Notes under the pieces: model-generated
The model's database searches: none
Told to the model about the DNA's origin: nothing
What the model saw: only the letters and a program-made list of their open reading frames with translations
DNA from: Paenibacillus sambharensis
GTDB taxonomy: Bacteria > Bacillota > Bacilli > Paenibacillales > Paenibacillaceae
NCBI RefSeq assembly: GCF_003233845.1
Contig: NZ_QKRB01000044.1
Span: 248,001 to 312,000, forward strand
Length of the DNA stretch: 64,000 nt
Direction of reading: 5' to 3'
In this document: one piece after another, positions 1 to 8,116 of the stretch
Layout: every line of letters starts with the position of its first letter
How positions within the stretch are numbered: position 1 is the first letter of the stretch
Program-made: the position numbers and the translations under genes

Positions 1-35
1 TTCCAAGAACATAACATGACTCGGGAGTGTGGACA

Positions 36-485
36 ATGGAGCTGAAGTATGAGTTTTATATTGGAGCTAAGCCGGACAAGGTATGGGAAATCCTCACCTC
101 GAAGGAAGGGACGCGCAGCATCTTCTTCGGCTGTGAGCTGAGGTCGGCCTTCCGGGAGGGCGAACCCTTCGAATACAGGGGCCCGGGCAGTGACGGGGAT
201 GAGACGGTACACGTGTACGGTACGATTCTGGCTTATGAGCCAGGCAAGCGGCTCAGCATGACAGAGCATCCGGGTCCCTCCTATTATTCTAACCATGCGG
301 AGCTGGAGTCGCGGATGACCTATACGCTGGAGGAGATGGGCGAGTGCACGAAGCTGACGCTGATTAACGATCAGTGGACGGAGAACCATCCGGGTATGGA
401 AAATGCGCGGGCGAGCTGGTGGATGATTTTGAGCAATATCAAGACGCTGGCAGAGACGGGACGTACGCTTCAATTGGGAGAATAA
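36..485 (+). CDS. SRPBCC (AHSA1-like) domain protein
   Basis: Single-domain protein of 149 residues whose N-terminus (YEFYIGAKPDKVWEILTSKEG) and C-terminal helix (ASWWMILSNIKTLAETG) fit the SRPBCC/AHSA1 hydrophobic-cavity fold. In such proteins the helix packs over a beta sheet to bind a small ligand or client. The ATG at 36 is preferred because GGGAG lies 8 nt upstream; an in-frame GTG at 27 would overlap that site. Many AHSA1 proteins in Firmicutes sit next to an ArsR-type regulator, but the upstream neighbour is outside the window. The ligand is unknown. The family call is firm and the function open. Confidence 0.85.
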   Translation: MELKYEFYIGAKPDKVWEILTSKEGTRSIFFGCELRSAFREGEPFEYRGPGSDGDETVHVYGTILAYEPGKRLSMTEHPGPSYYSNHAELESRMTYTLEEMGECTKLTLINDQWTENHPGMENARASWWMILSNIKTLAETGRTLQLGE

Positions 486-685
486 TATCGGTAGGGCGGC
501 TGCGGCGAATGCAGGCCGTCCTTTCTTTTGCTGCCGGACAGACGGTATGCCATACTGAATATCACAGCGGCTTGGTCGGGGACCGGATATGGTGGTAAAG
601 AATAAAGACAGATAGCGGGATGAACGGCTTGCCAAGGCCGTGCCGTCCCGGACCTATAGAAACAACAGACGAGGTGACGACGAAG

Positions 686-1684
686 ATGGAACATTTCAGG
701 GCGTTGGTGATCGAACAGGCGAATGGCGGAGTAATCGCAAGGGTCAAGGAGATGCGGAAGGAGCAGCTTCCGGCAGGCGATGTGCTCATACGTGTAATGT
801 ATTCCAGCGTGAACTACAAGGACGCGCTTGCCTGCTCGCCAGGCGGCAGGATTGTCAAGGAGTATCCGTTCATACCGGGCATTGATGCAGCGGGTGTAGT
901 CGTTGAGAGCGCATCACCCAAGTTTCAGCCGGGAGATGAAGTGTTCGCGACCGGCTATGAGCTTGGCGTCAGCCACTATGGCGGCTACAGCGAATATGCG
1001 CGGATGCCAGCGGAATGGCTGCTTCACCGGCCTGAAGGACTGCCGCTGCGGGAGACCATGGTTATTGGGACAGCCGGGTTCACGGCGGCCATGTCTGTGG
1101 CAGCGCTGCAGGACAGCGGGGTTCAACCGGACAGTGGTCCTGTGCTGGTCACAGGGGCATCAGGCGGCGTGGGCAGCACTGCGGTTGCGATTCTGGCGAA
1201 GCTGGGCTATGAGGTGGTGGCTGCGACAGGCAAGGCAGATATGCATGAGCGGCTAAGCCAGCTTGGTGCGGCGCGGATTGCTTCTCGGGAGGAGCTTCTC
1301 GAAGGTGCCGGGAAGCCATTGAACCGGCAGATCTGGGCTGGCGCCGTTGACTGCGTAGGCGGTCCGGTGCTGGCGAATGTGCTGAGCCGCATGCATTATG
1401 GCGGCGCGGTGGCAGCCAGCGGCCTGACGGCAGGCACCGAGCTCCCGGCAACCGTGCTGCCGTTCATCCTGCGCGGTGTCCGGCTGCTCGGCATCGATTC
1501 GGTCTATGCTCCGGCAGCGCTGCGCGAGCGGCTGTGGACATTGCTCGGCAGCACTTACAAGCCGGCTGACCTTGCACGGATGAGCAGCGGCATTAAGCTG
1601 GACCAGATCCCGGAGACGACGGCCGCCATGCTGCGCGGGGAGTCCAGGGGACGGGTCGTAGTTGAGATCGGCGGAGACGTTTAG
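686..1684 (+). CDS. YhdH/YhfP family NADPH-dependent oxidoreductase (MDR, acryloyl-CoA reductase-like)
   Basis: 332 residues, the usual length for zinc-free medium-chain dehydrogenases of the YhdH/YhfP/AcuI type. The catalytic domain carries SSVNYKDALA near residue 45 and PFIPGIDAAGVV near 70, and the Rossmann domain carries the nucleotide motif GASGGVGSTAVAILAKLGY near residue 165. No structural zinc cysteine cluster is seen. The ATG at 686 has GAGGTGA 8 nt upstream; the frame is open back to 620, but that ATG lacks a good ribosome binding site. The family reduces activated double bonds such as acryloyl-CoA or quinones with NADPH. The physiological substrate cannot be told from sequence. It is monocistronic and ends near a bidirectional terminator. 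Confidence 0.9.
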   Translation: MEHFRALVIEQANGGVIARVKEMRKEQLPAGDVLIRVMYSSVNYKDALACSPGGRIVKEYPFIPGIDAAGVVVESASPKFQPGDEVFATGYELGVSHYGGYSEYARMPAEWLLHRPEGLPLRETMVIGTAGFTAAMSVAALQDSGVQPDSGPVLVTGASGGVGSTAVAILAKLGYEVVAATGKADMHERLSQLGAARIASREELLEGAGKPLNRQIWAGAVDCVGGPVLANVLSRMHYGGAVAASGLTAGTELPATVLPFILRGVRLLGIDSVYAPAALRERLWTLLGSTYKPADLARMSSGIKLDQIPETTAAMLRGESRGRVVVEIGGDV

Positions 1685-1720
1685 CAGCATACCAGGATGA
1701 TCTCACAGGAAGCATGCAGA

Positions 1721-1755
1721 GGAGCAGGGGGCGATCCCCTGCTCCTGTTATTTTT
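1721..1755. terminator. Bidirectional intrinsic terminator
   Basis: A 10-bp perfect stem (GGAGCAGGGG / CCCCTGCTCC) with a 5-nt loop is followed by TGTTATTTTT on the plus strand. It lies between the convergent oxidoreductase and antiporter genes, and its 3' edge overlaps the antiporter stop codon. Confidence 0.8.
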
Positions 1756-2938
1756 CCACCAGCTTCGCCAGCGGATAGATGATCACACTTTGCAGAATGA
1801 GAGAGAGCAGCACGACGCCGAAGGACAGGGAGAGAATGAAATTAAGATTCTCCGGCAGCTGCTTGTTTATCAGCGTCAGCAGCAGCACAACAGACATCGT
1901 TCCCCGCACGTCTGCGGCCGTCAGTATGATGAATCCCCTCCAGCCAAGCTCCTGTCTCCAAGGCTTCACCGGACCGGCCAGCGCCAGCAGCATGACGTAC
2001 CGGACCAGCAGGGACAGCAGGAAGATGACAATCATCAGCGGCCAGTGTCCCCATGATATATGATCTATAGCGACAATTCCGATAATCAGGAAGATGATCG
2101 AGGAGATACTAGGCTCTACCACGCTCCAGAACCCCTCAAGACTGCTGCGAAAATGCTCTTCCTTCTCCGATTTCTGGAATTCGTAGGACATCATCAGACC
2201 GGCCATGACCGCTGCCAATACGCCCGACACATGAATATGCTCGGCGATGTGGAAGCTTCCGTAGCAGACCACAATGCTCAGCATGACCTGATATTCCTTA
2301 TGGTGGGTAAAATATATGCTCTTCGCAAGCAGCCAGCCGACCGCAAGGCCAATTGCGGCCCCTCCCAGCGATACCGTCAGGAATTCCTGCAGGAAGTTCA
2401 ACATGGAGAAGGATTGCTCGGACAGCAGGAGCTTGGAAGCAATGGTGAACGCAACGATACTGGTGCCGTCGTTGATCATGGATTCCCCTTCAATGACCGA
2501 TACCAGCATCGGCTTGACGTCCGACTCCTTCAGGACCGATACAACCGACACCGGGTCGGTTGGCGTCAGTATGGTGGCAATGACAAGCGCTGCTATGAAG
2601 CTCATCGTCAGCATCATCGGACCGACAAGCCAAATCAGGCTTCCAAGTATGAGCGCAGTCACCAGCAGTCCCACGGTGCTCAGCAGTGTCATCATGAGTC
2701 CGTGCTTGCGGAAGGCTGAGTAAGAGAAGCGGTACGCCGAGATGAACAGGAGCGGCGGCAGCAGCAGCTCGTACAGCATCTTGCGCGTTATCTCTGCGGA
2801 TGAGAAATAAGGAATGAACGATAGTGCCATTCCGATCAGTACGAGGAGCAGGGGGACCGGGATACTCTTCTTCTTCTTGTCGAGCGCGAACAGGGTGTAT
2901 CCGATTGCGAGCAGAATCAACAGATGAGTGACAGTCAT
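1748..2938 (-). CDS. Cation:proton antiporter (CPA1 family)
   Basis: 396-residue integral membrane protein with about 11-12 hydrophobic segments and no long cytoplasmic tail. The signature VIEGESMINDGTSIVAF near residue 155 is the conserved CPA1/NhaP-type ion-translocation motif, preceded by ATILTPTDPVSVVSVLKE. A second conserved stretch, LTAADVRGTMSVVLLL, lies near residue 345. It should exchange sodium or potassium for protons across the cytoplasmic membrane, serving pH and salt homeostasis. It is shorter than most NhaP or NhaK proteins because it lacks a C-terminal regulatory domain. It is transcribed alone, convergent with the oxidoreductase. Confidence 0.9.
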   Translation of the reverse strand: MTVTHLLILLAIGYTLFALDKKKKSIPVPLLLVLIGMALSFIPYFSSAEITRKMLYELLLPPLLFISAYRFSYSAFRKHGLMMTLLSTVGLLVTALILGSLIWLVGPMMLTMSFIAALVIATILTPTDPVSVVSVLKESDVKPMLVSVIEGESMINDGTSIVAFTIASKLLLSEQSFSMLNFLQEFLTVSLGGAAIGLAVGWLLAKSIYFTHHKEYQVMLSIVVCYGSFHIAEHIHVSGVLAAVMAGLMMSYEFQKSEKEEHFRSSLEGFWSVVEPSISSIIFLIIGIVAIDHISWGHWPLMIVIFLLSLLVRYVMLLALAGPVKPWRQELGWRGFIILTAADVRGTMSVVLLLTLINKQLPENLNFILSLSFGVVLLSLILQSVIIYPLAKLVEK

Positions 2939-3163
2939 AGGCTCCTCCCTTTCGTGTTAGAGTCCGGGTCGGATACTTCCTGCAGTATCTCAGTCCACAT
3001 GTGCATGTGCTGCCTTCCCCGTTGTTAATAGGAAATTATCCCCGGCGGCGGCGGTTCAAACCAACCGGCTGCTATTTTTTTGGGGCGGAGTGTACCATTT
3101 GGCCGGAGATTGGGTAAATTACGGTAGGACTTGTTGTACCAGCCCTATAGGAGGTGAGAAGGC

Positions 3164-3439
3164 ATGCGTGAGATGGTGAAGGAAGGCAACGGATTTGTCA
3201 TTCGCCAAGACGGAGAGGTCGTGGCGGAGGTTACCTTCGTGCCAAGCGGCACCAATGCGCTGGTTATCGACCATACCTATGTGACCGAGTCGATGCGGGG
3301 CCAGAAGCTCGCCGAGGATTTGGTGAAGAAGGTCGTGGAATATGCACGCGAGAATGACCGCAAGGTCGTGCCGGCATGCTCCTATGCTTATGCCCAGTTC
3401 AGAAGGCACAAGGAGTATCAGGATGTCTGGCAGCAATAA
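3164..3439 (+). CDS. Short GNAT-fold N-acetyltransferase (YjdJ type)
   Basis: 91 residues. It matches the compact GNAT_YjdJ family (beta strands FVIRQDGEVVAEVTF, then IDHTYVTESMRGQKLAEDLVKKVVEYAREN), where MRGQKLAEDL is the acetyl-CoA-binding motif A. The C-terminus RKVVPACSYAYAQFRRHKEY is typical. An excellent ribosome binding site (AGGAGGTGA) lies 6 nt before the ATG. Targets of this family are unknown. It is monocistronic, with about 220 bp of promoter region upstream that shows no clear operator. Confidence 0.88.
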   Translation: MREMVKEGNGFVIRQDGEVVAEVTFVPSGTNALVIDHTYVTESMRGQKLAEDLVKKVVEYARENDRKVVPACSYAYAQFRRHKEYQDVWQQ

Positions 3440-3662
3440 AATGTCGGTTCTAAACCGGCGGAAGCCCTGACCCGGGAGCATTAGACAGGTATAGGGAGCA
3501 TCCGGCAGGATGTTTTCGAACCGGTATGCTCAGCAGAGGCTGAGCACTTGTGAGCCGTTCTGACAGGTGCTCAGCAAGTAAGCAGTGATTTTCCATACCT
3601 CACATAATGCGTTACAATTTAGTGGTACCAATGAACAAAACAAAATCTGGAGGATTGCTAAC

Positions 3663-3842
3663 ATGAGCTATGAGGAAATGTTGGACCGTCGGAGCGAGAT
3701 TTTGAAGCGCAACATTGGCACGATGATTCTGAAGGAAAACCAGCAGGGCCTAAGCGGCCAGGAAAACCACCTGTATCAGAACATGATCAAGGAGCTCCAT
3801 CAGACGGAGAATGAATTGAACACCAAGCGCAACGAATCCTAA
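3663..3842 (+). CDS. Small helical protein of unknown function
   Basis: 59 residues, highly charged (MSYEEMLDRRSEILKRN at the start, KRNES at the end), no membrane segment or cysteines, predicted as two helices with heptad-like spacing. The ATG at 3663 is chosen because GGAGG lies 9 nt upstream; the frame is open back to 3585 without another good site. A terminator follows at once, so it is a single-gene unit. I do not recognise a named family; small proteins of this kind are common in Paenibacillus genomes. Confidence 0.7.
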   Translation: MSYEEMLDRRSEILKRNIGTMILKENQQGLSGQENHLYQNMIKELHQTENELNTKRNES

Positions 3843-3886
3843 GCTGCATATATGGACTAATAACATTTGGATGTTAGTTTAATGAA

Positions 3887-3931
3887 GAAGAAGCGGGCCG
3901 GACGGTGAGTCGGGGTCTGCTTCTTCTTTTC
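3887..3931 (+). terminator. Intrinsic terminator after the 59-residue gene
   Basis: GAAGAAGC pairs with GCTTCTTC around a GC-rich inner part, followed directly by TTTTC. It lies 45 nt after the stop codon. Confidence 0.75.
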
Positions 3932-3995
3932 TGACAGCGGCTGTTAAGATAATCGAAATGGAAAGCTTGACCCCCAATATGATTTAACACAGAAT

Positions 3996-4033
3996 CACAG
4001 CAGCTCCGGTCCAAGCGGCCGGGGCTTTCTGTG
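3996..4033 (+). terminator. Second hairpin, possible terminator or leader element
   Basis: CACAG/CTGTG enclose AGCTCCGG/CCGGGGCT with one G-U pair. There is no clean U tract. It sits about 95 nt before the next start codon, so it could equally be part of that gene's 5' leader. Confidence 0.35.
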
Positions 4034-4129
4034 CAGCGGCTGCCGCCTGCCGGGGCAGAGAAGAAGGGCTTATCTCGTGCTGCTTCGGGTTAAATACTTC
4101 TAACGATGCAGACGGGAGGCGAAGCGGCT

Positions 4130-4648
4130 GTGAGTACATATAAGTTTGAACATAACTGGCTGATCGGCCGGGAGGTCGACGAGATATGGGGCTTCATCAG
4201 CGACTTCCATTATGATGGCTGGTGGCCGGGCGTCTGCTTTAATACGGTACGGAAGCCGGAAGAAAATGGGGTGGGTGCTGAATACGATTCGGAGTTCAAG
4301 ACCAAGCTACCCTATAAGCTCCGTTTCCGGGTAAAGGTGGTCAGCAGCTCGCCGCCTCATTCACTTGTTATGCGTGTAACGGGCCAGCTTGAGGGACAAG
4401 CGGTATGGACACTCATTGCGCTGGGAGACCGTACGCATGTGCGCTGCAGATGGGAAGTCCGCACGGCTGTCAAATGGATGTCCGCACTCGGCCCACTGCT
4501 GAAACCCCTGTTTGTCTGGAATCATAACCGGGTTGTCGCGGAGGGGGTAGAGGGACTCTCCCGCCGCTTGGGGACCCGTGTTTATCCATGCAGTGACCGG
4601 TGCTTGTGGAACGCTCCGGCACCTGCTGCGAGCTTTCGTCATAATTAA
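4130..4648 (+). CDS. SRPBCC family protein (polyketide cyclase/dehydrase-like)
   Basis: 172 residues with an SRPBCC layout: an N-terminal strand and helix (YKFEHNWLIGREVDEIWGFI), central strands with aromatic residues, and a C-terminal helix (PLLKPLFVWNHNRVVAEGVEG). The GTG at 4130 is preferred because GGGAGG lies 10 nt upstream; an ATG at 4106 in the same frame lacks a site. The last 25 residues (from VYPCSDRC) look unrelated to the fold and may be a divergent tail. It is not closely related to the SRPBCC protein at the start of the window. Ligand unknown. Confidence 0.75.
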   Translation: MSTYKFEHNWLIGREVDEIWGFISDFHYDGWWPGVCFNTVRKPEENGVGAEYDSEFKTKLPYKLRFRVKVVSSSPPHSLVMRVTGQLEGQAVWTLIALGDRTHVRCRWEVRTAVKWMSALGPLLKPLFVWNHNRVVAEGVEGLSRRLGTRVYPCSDRCLWNAPAPAASFRHN

Positions 4649-4736
4649 TAAGGTTATTAACAAATTCACAATAATACTATTGACATTTACTTGTTATTTA
4701 TATGATGATGGTAGCAGACGACTAGGGGGGTTACAG

Positions 4737-6182
4737 ATGAAGAAACTAGCGATAACAGCTATAGCACTGAGCTTTTTGTTAAGCGCTTGCAGCAGCAACA
4801 ACACCAGTGAGGTTCCGCCTACGATAACGCAGGAGCCGTCCTATGCGAATGTATCGGTTCACGATCCATCCGTCGTTAGGGTGGATGACACGTTTTATGT
4901 ATTTGGCTCTCACCTGGCATCTGCCAAGAGTGAGGATCTGATGGAATGGACACAGGTATCGGACATTGTTCGTACGGGCAATCCGCTGATCCCGAATGTG
5001 CATGAAGAGCTGAGCGAGGCTCTGTCTTGGGCAGAGACCCAGACGCTTTGGGCGGCTGATGTCATTCAGCTTGCTGATGGCAGATACTATATGTATTACA
5101 ATGCCTGCCGCGGCGACTCGCCTCTTTCTGCGATGGGTGTAGCCATTGCCGATAATATTGAAGGACCGTACAAGGATGCCGGCATCTTCCTCAAGTCCGG
5201 TATGACCAAAGAAATGAGCCATGACGGCACGCCATATGACGCAACGAAGCATCCGAACGCAGTAGACCCGGACACCTTCTTCGATAAGGACGGCAAGCTG
5301 TGGATGGTATACGGTTCCTATTCCGGCGGCATATTTATCCTGGAGATGGATCAGGAGACTGGCTTCCCGCTCCCGGACCAGGGATACGGCAAGAAGCTTG
5401 TTGGCGGCAATCACAGCCGGATTGAAGCACCTTACATGCAGTACAGCCCGGAAACAGGGTACTATTATCTGTTCCTCTCGTATGGAGGACTGGACAGCTT
5501 CGGCGGTTACAACATCCGCGTAGCGCGTTCCAAGACACCGGACGGTCCGTTCCTGGATCCGCAAGGCCAAGATATGCTCGATTCCAAGGGTGCGGAAGGC
5601 AGCGTCTTTGATGACTTATCCATCGAGCCGTACGGCGCGAAGCTGATGGGCGGCTATCAGTTCGAAGCCAGCGACGGAACCACGGCAGGGTATGTTGCAC
5701 CGGGTCATAACTCCACCTACTATGATGAGGAGGATGGAGAGTACTTCATGTTCTTCCATACCCGGTTCCCGGATGGCGGCGAATTCCATGAAGTACGAGT
5801 GCATCAGTTCTTCATGAATGCGGACGGCTGGCCGGTTGTCGCTCCTTACCGCTACTCTGGCGAGAAGCTGGGCAGCTACAGTGAGAACCAGGTGAGAGGC
5901 GATTACCAGCTAATCAATCACGGCAAGGATATTACGGCCGAGGTGAAAGAGGCAGACACCATTACCCTTGCCAAGAACGGCAAGATTACAGGTGATGTTG
6001 AAGGCACATGGAAGCTGGAAGGCGAGAACAACGCAGAGCTGACAATCGACGGGGTTACCTACAAGGGCAAATTCGTTCAAGGCTGGAGTGAGGCCGAGGA
6101 GAAAGAACTTACGACCTTCACCGCGCTGTCGGACGAAGGCGTCAGCATTTGGGGAAGCCGGATTGTAACAGCATCGGAGTAG
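4737..6182 (+). CDS. GH43 endo-alpha-1,5-L-arabinanase, lipoprotein
   Basis: 481-residue exported lipoprotein: a signal peptide with lipobox LLSAC (Cys 18), then a five-bladed GH43 catalytic domain and a C-terminal arabinanase-type beta domain (about residues 395-481, WKLEGENNAELTIDG). Likely catalytic residues are Asp43 (VHDPSVV), Asp177 or Asp179 (AVDPDTFF) and Glu230 (SRIEAPYM); APGHNST carries the histidine usual near the bound calcium. Size and layout resemble B. subtilis Abn2. It should cleave arabinan side chains of pectin at the cell surface, in keeping with the rhamnogalacturonan enzyme at 35.5 kb. A TTGACA at 4680 with TATGAT at 4701 (15-nt spacer) is a candidate promoter. Confidence 0.92.
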   Translation: MKKLAITAIALSFLLSACSSNNTSEVPPTITQEPSYANVSVHDPSVVRVDDTFYVFGSHLASAKSEDLMEWTQVSDIVRTGNPLIPNVHEELSEALSWAETQTLWAADVIQLADGRYYMYYNACRGDSPLSAMGVAIADNIEGPYKDAGIFLKSGMTKEMSHDGTPYDATKHPNAVDPDTFFDKDGKLWMVYGSYSGGIFILEMDQETGFPLPDQGYGKKLVGGNHSRIEAPYMQYSPETGYYYLFLSYGGLDSFGGYNIRVARSKTPDGPFLDPQGQDMLDSKGAEGSVFDDLSIEPYGAKLMGGYQFEASDGTTAGYVAPGHNSTYYDEEDGEYFMFFHTRFPDGGEFHEVRVHQFFMNADGWPVVAPYRYSGEKLGSYSENQVRGDYQLINHGKDITAEVKEADTITLAKNGKITGDVEGTWKLEGENNAELTIDGVTYKGKFVQGWSEAEEKELTTFTALSDEGVSIWGSRIVTASE

Positions 6183-6191
6183 AAAATGATG

Positions 6192-6228
6192 AACAGGGCA
6201 GATTCCGAACGGGGTCTGCCTGTTTTTT
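6192..6228 (+). terminator. Intrinsic terminator of the arabinanase gene
   Basis: AACAGgGCAGA pairs with TCTGCCTGTT with one bulged base and runs into six T residues. It starts 10 nt after the stop codon. Confidence 0.85.
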
Positions 6229-6335
6229 ATGCCTATGAAGAAGGCCTGGATTTGGTGAAATGATTGCCTCGAAACCTACGCGGCGGCAACCTGTACCTCA
6301 TACAATATAGCATTTGGAGGAGAGGGGATTCGCTG

Positions 6336-6944
6336 GTGGAGCAGGGGAGCAAATCAATCTATTGGCACGCAGGCAAAGTAACTAGAGCGGATCGCAGCCG
6401 GCTGAACGGGCATGGCAGCTGTGCGCTCTGGTTTACAGGCTTATCGGGCTCCGGCAAGTCGACACTCGCTGTTGAAGTGGAGCGCAGGCTTCACAGCCGC
6501 AGAGTGCATACGTATATCCTGGACGGGGATAACCTGCGGCATGGTCTCAGCAAGGGATTAGGATTTACGCCGGAGGACCGCAAAGAAAATATGAGGCGGA
6601 CCGGGGAAGCTGCAAAGCTGTTTGTGGATGCAGGCATAATGACACTGGTGACTCTGATCTCCCCCTACCGCAGCGAACGGGAGCTGGTCCGCTCCGTGGT
6701 GGGAACAGACAGCTTTGTCGAGATCTATGTCCGGTGCCCGCTTGAGGAATGTGAACGAAGAGATCCGAAGGGGCTGTACAAACGGGCACGGAGCAACGAG
6801 ATCAGCGAATTTACGGGCATCTCGGCGCCCTATGAGGAGCCGGAGAACCCGGAGCTTGAGATCGACACCAGCAGGCTGGACCTGCAGCAGTCAGCAGGCC
6901 GGGTACTGGATTATCTGAAAAGCAGGGGCTGGCTGCGCACATGA
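6336..6944 (+). CDS. cysC: Adenylylsulfate (APS) kinase
   Basis: 202 residues. The P-loop GLSGSGKS is at residues 35-42, followed by the APS-binding YILDGDNLRHGLSKGLGF and DRKENMRRTGEAAKLF, then LISPYRSERELVR and KGLYKRARSNEISEFTGISAPYE, all hallmarks of CysC. It phosphorylates APS to PAPS with ATP in sulfate assimilation. The GTG at 6336 is chosen for the site GGAGGAGAGGGG upstream; an upstream in-frame ATG at 6264 has none. No other sulfate assimilation gene is nearby, so it stands alone, as is common where PAPS serves a separate purpose such as sulfation. Confidence 0.93.
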   Translation: MEQGSKSIYWHAGKVTRADRSRLNGHGSCALWFTGLSGSGKSTLAVEVERRLHSRRVHTYILDGDNLRHGLSKGLGFTPEDRKENMRRTGEAAKLFVDAGIMTLVTLISPYRSERELVRSVVGTDSFVEIYVRCPLEECERRDPKGLYKRARSNEISEFTGISAPYEEPENPELEIDTSRLDLQQSAGRVLDYLKSRGWLRT

Positions 6945-7034
6945 GCTAAGGGAGGATAAAGCGGTTGGATGCAGGGAAATGCCAGCCGCTCCTGCCAGCT
7001 TGAACATTCTAAACAGAAAAGTTTGAATAATGGT

Positions 7035-7063
7035 TTGCTTTTTCCAAAAGGATGTGTTAGTAT
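7035..7063 (+). promoter_or_regulatory. Candidate promoter of the first cold shock gene
   Basis: TTGCTT, 17-nt spacer, TAGTAT. The predicted start near 7070 lies upstream of the 7088-7158 hairpin, so that hairpin is transcribed as part of a leader of about 135 nt. Confidence 0.55.
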
Positions 7064-7087
7064 AAGGTATATCGAAATTTTGACCTG

Positions 7088-7158
7088 AATTCACATATTG
7101 TAGAGGGTTATTATTTTTGAGTGAATAACCTTGTCCAATATGTGAATTTTTTATTTTT
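7088..7158 (+). promoter_or_regulatory. Terminator-like hairpin in the csp 5' leader
   Basis: AATTCACATATTG (7088-7100) pairs perfectly over 13 bp with 7136-7148. An inner 7-bp stem GGTTATT/AATAACC follows, and then two T runs (six and five). A related element precedes the second csp gene at 46752: the outer stem sequence is nearly the same but the inner stem is different, so pairing is kept while sequence changes. The position, about 45 nt before the csp start and after the promoter, suggests attenuation or temperature-dependent folding. Confidence 0.7.
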
Positions 7159-7204
7159 AGCGAAATAAAAGGTCATGTAAAATAACTTTTTGGAGGAATT
7201 CCAC

Positions 7205-7405
7205 ATGCAACAAGGTACAGTGAAATGGTTTAACGCAGAGAAAGGCTTTGGTTTCATCGAGGTTGAAGGCGGCAACGATGTATTCGTTCACTTCAGCGCA
7301 ATCGTAGGCGACGGCTTCAAGTCCCTGGACGAAGGCCAGCGCGTAGAATTCAACGTGGTTCAAGGCAACCGCGGACCACAAGCTGAGAACGTTGTAAAGC
7401 TGTAA
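7205..7405 (+). CDS. csp: Cold shock protein (CspA family)
   Basis: 66 residues, a complete single cold shock domain. RNP1 (KGFGFIEV) and RNP2 (VFVHFSAI) are intact, so it should bind single-stranded RNA and DNA and act as an RNA chaperone. The ATG at 7205 has TGGAGGA 8 nt upstream. It is almost identical to the protein at 46866, and the genes share a leader design, which marks them as paralogues from one ancestral unit. A strong terminator follows, so it is monocistronic. Confidence 0.97.
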   Translation: MQQGTVKWFNAEKGFGFIEVEGGNDVFVHFSAIVGDGFKSLDEGQRVEFNVVQGNRGPQAENVVKL

Positions 7406-7465
7406 GCTTTAAACAACTTCTTACTTGGGTTTAACTGCTTGTACGACCTGCAAGCAGGGAGAAGA

Positions 7466-7499
7466 AGGCTGTCCGCATCGAGCGGGCAGCCTCTTTTTT
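7466..7499 (+). terminator. Intrinsic terminator of csp
   Basis: AGGCTG-t-CCGC pairs with GCGG-g-CAGCCT around a 5-nt loop, then C and six T residues. Confidence 0.9.
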
Positions 7500-7542
7500 A
7501 TGCAGATATGGTCTTAAGACATTATTAGGCTTGTCTTTCCCT

Positions 7543-7908
7543 TTACCTGGCGGATGGATTCGTCCTTAGCTTCCATGCGGGGATTAGGGAGTGGAACTGG
7601 AAGGAATAGCTCACAAGCATATGAATCAGCGTATAAATCAGCAGTGTCATAAGATAAGTGCTGAACCACATGATTACAGTTGTATTTAGGAAGAAGTACA
7701 GCAGCAGCATGCCAACGGGGAAGGGGACCAGAATGATCAGCCAGATCGGTGCGTTAAGACCTTCCGTAATGGCTCCGAGCGAGACGACGGTTATTCCGAT
7801 TAACAAGGCCTCCCACCAGTTGATTCCACCGCTGACAAGCAGGGTGCCCATATAATAGGATGCGGCTGTCAGCGCAATAGCCAGAGCAAAGTCTCTTATG
7901 TATTTCAT
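7543..7908 (-). CDS. Small integral membrane protein, unknown function
   Basis: 121 residues with four hydrophobic helices and a short basic C-terminal tail (AWKLRTNPSAR). The ATG at 7908 is preferred because GAGGTG lies 6 nt upstream on the minus strand; the alternative GTG at 7917 lies within that site. I see no catalytic motif and cannot name a family. It is convergent with the csp gene and transcribed alone. Confidence 0.7.
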   Translation of the reverse strand: MKYIRDFALAIALTAASYYMGTLLVSGGINWWEALLIGITVVSLGAITEGLNAPIWLIILVPFPVGMLLLYFFLNTTVIMWFSTYLMTLLIYTLIHMLVSYSFQFHSLIPAWKLRTNPSAR

Positions 7909-8065
7909 ATCTTTCACCTCCTTCAGAAGTCATCCTCAAGAGGATTCAATATCCTGATTTTACCACAGTGAAGTAGTTAACACCTCATTAACCCTATCTT
8001 ATCAAATTCTTAAAATTACCATAATGTGTGCAATGTGCGATTGACTCACCGGGCCAAAGACCGAT

Positions 8066-8110
8066 ATACTTCCCTTATTCAAGTGAATCATGGTTTACGA
8101 AGGGAAGTAT
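8066..8110 (+). promoter_or_regulatory. Perfect hairpin that contains the acyltransferase ribosome binding site
   Basis: ATACTTCCCTT (8066-8076) is an exact 11-bp inverted repeat of AAGGGAAGTAT (8100-8110). The 3' arm holds the GGGAAG used by the ATG at 8117, so in a folded mRNA the site would be hidden. A small ATTC/GAAT stem lies in the loop. Confidence 0.5.
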
Positions 8111-8116
8111 CCAATT

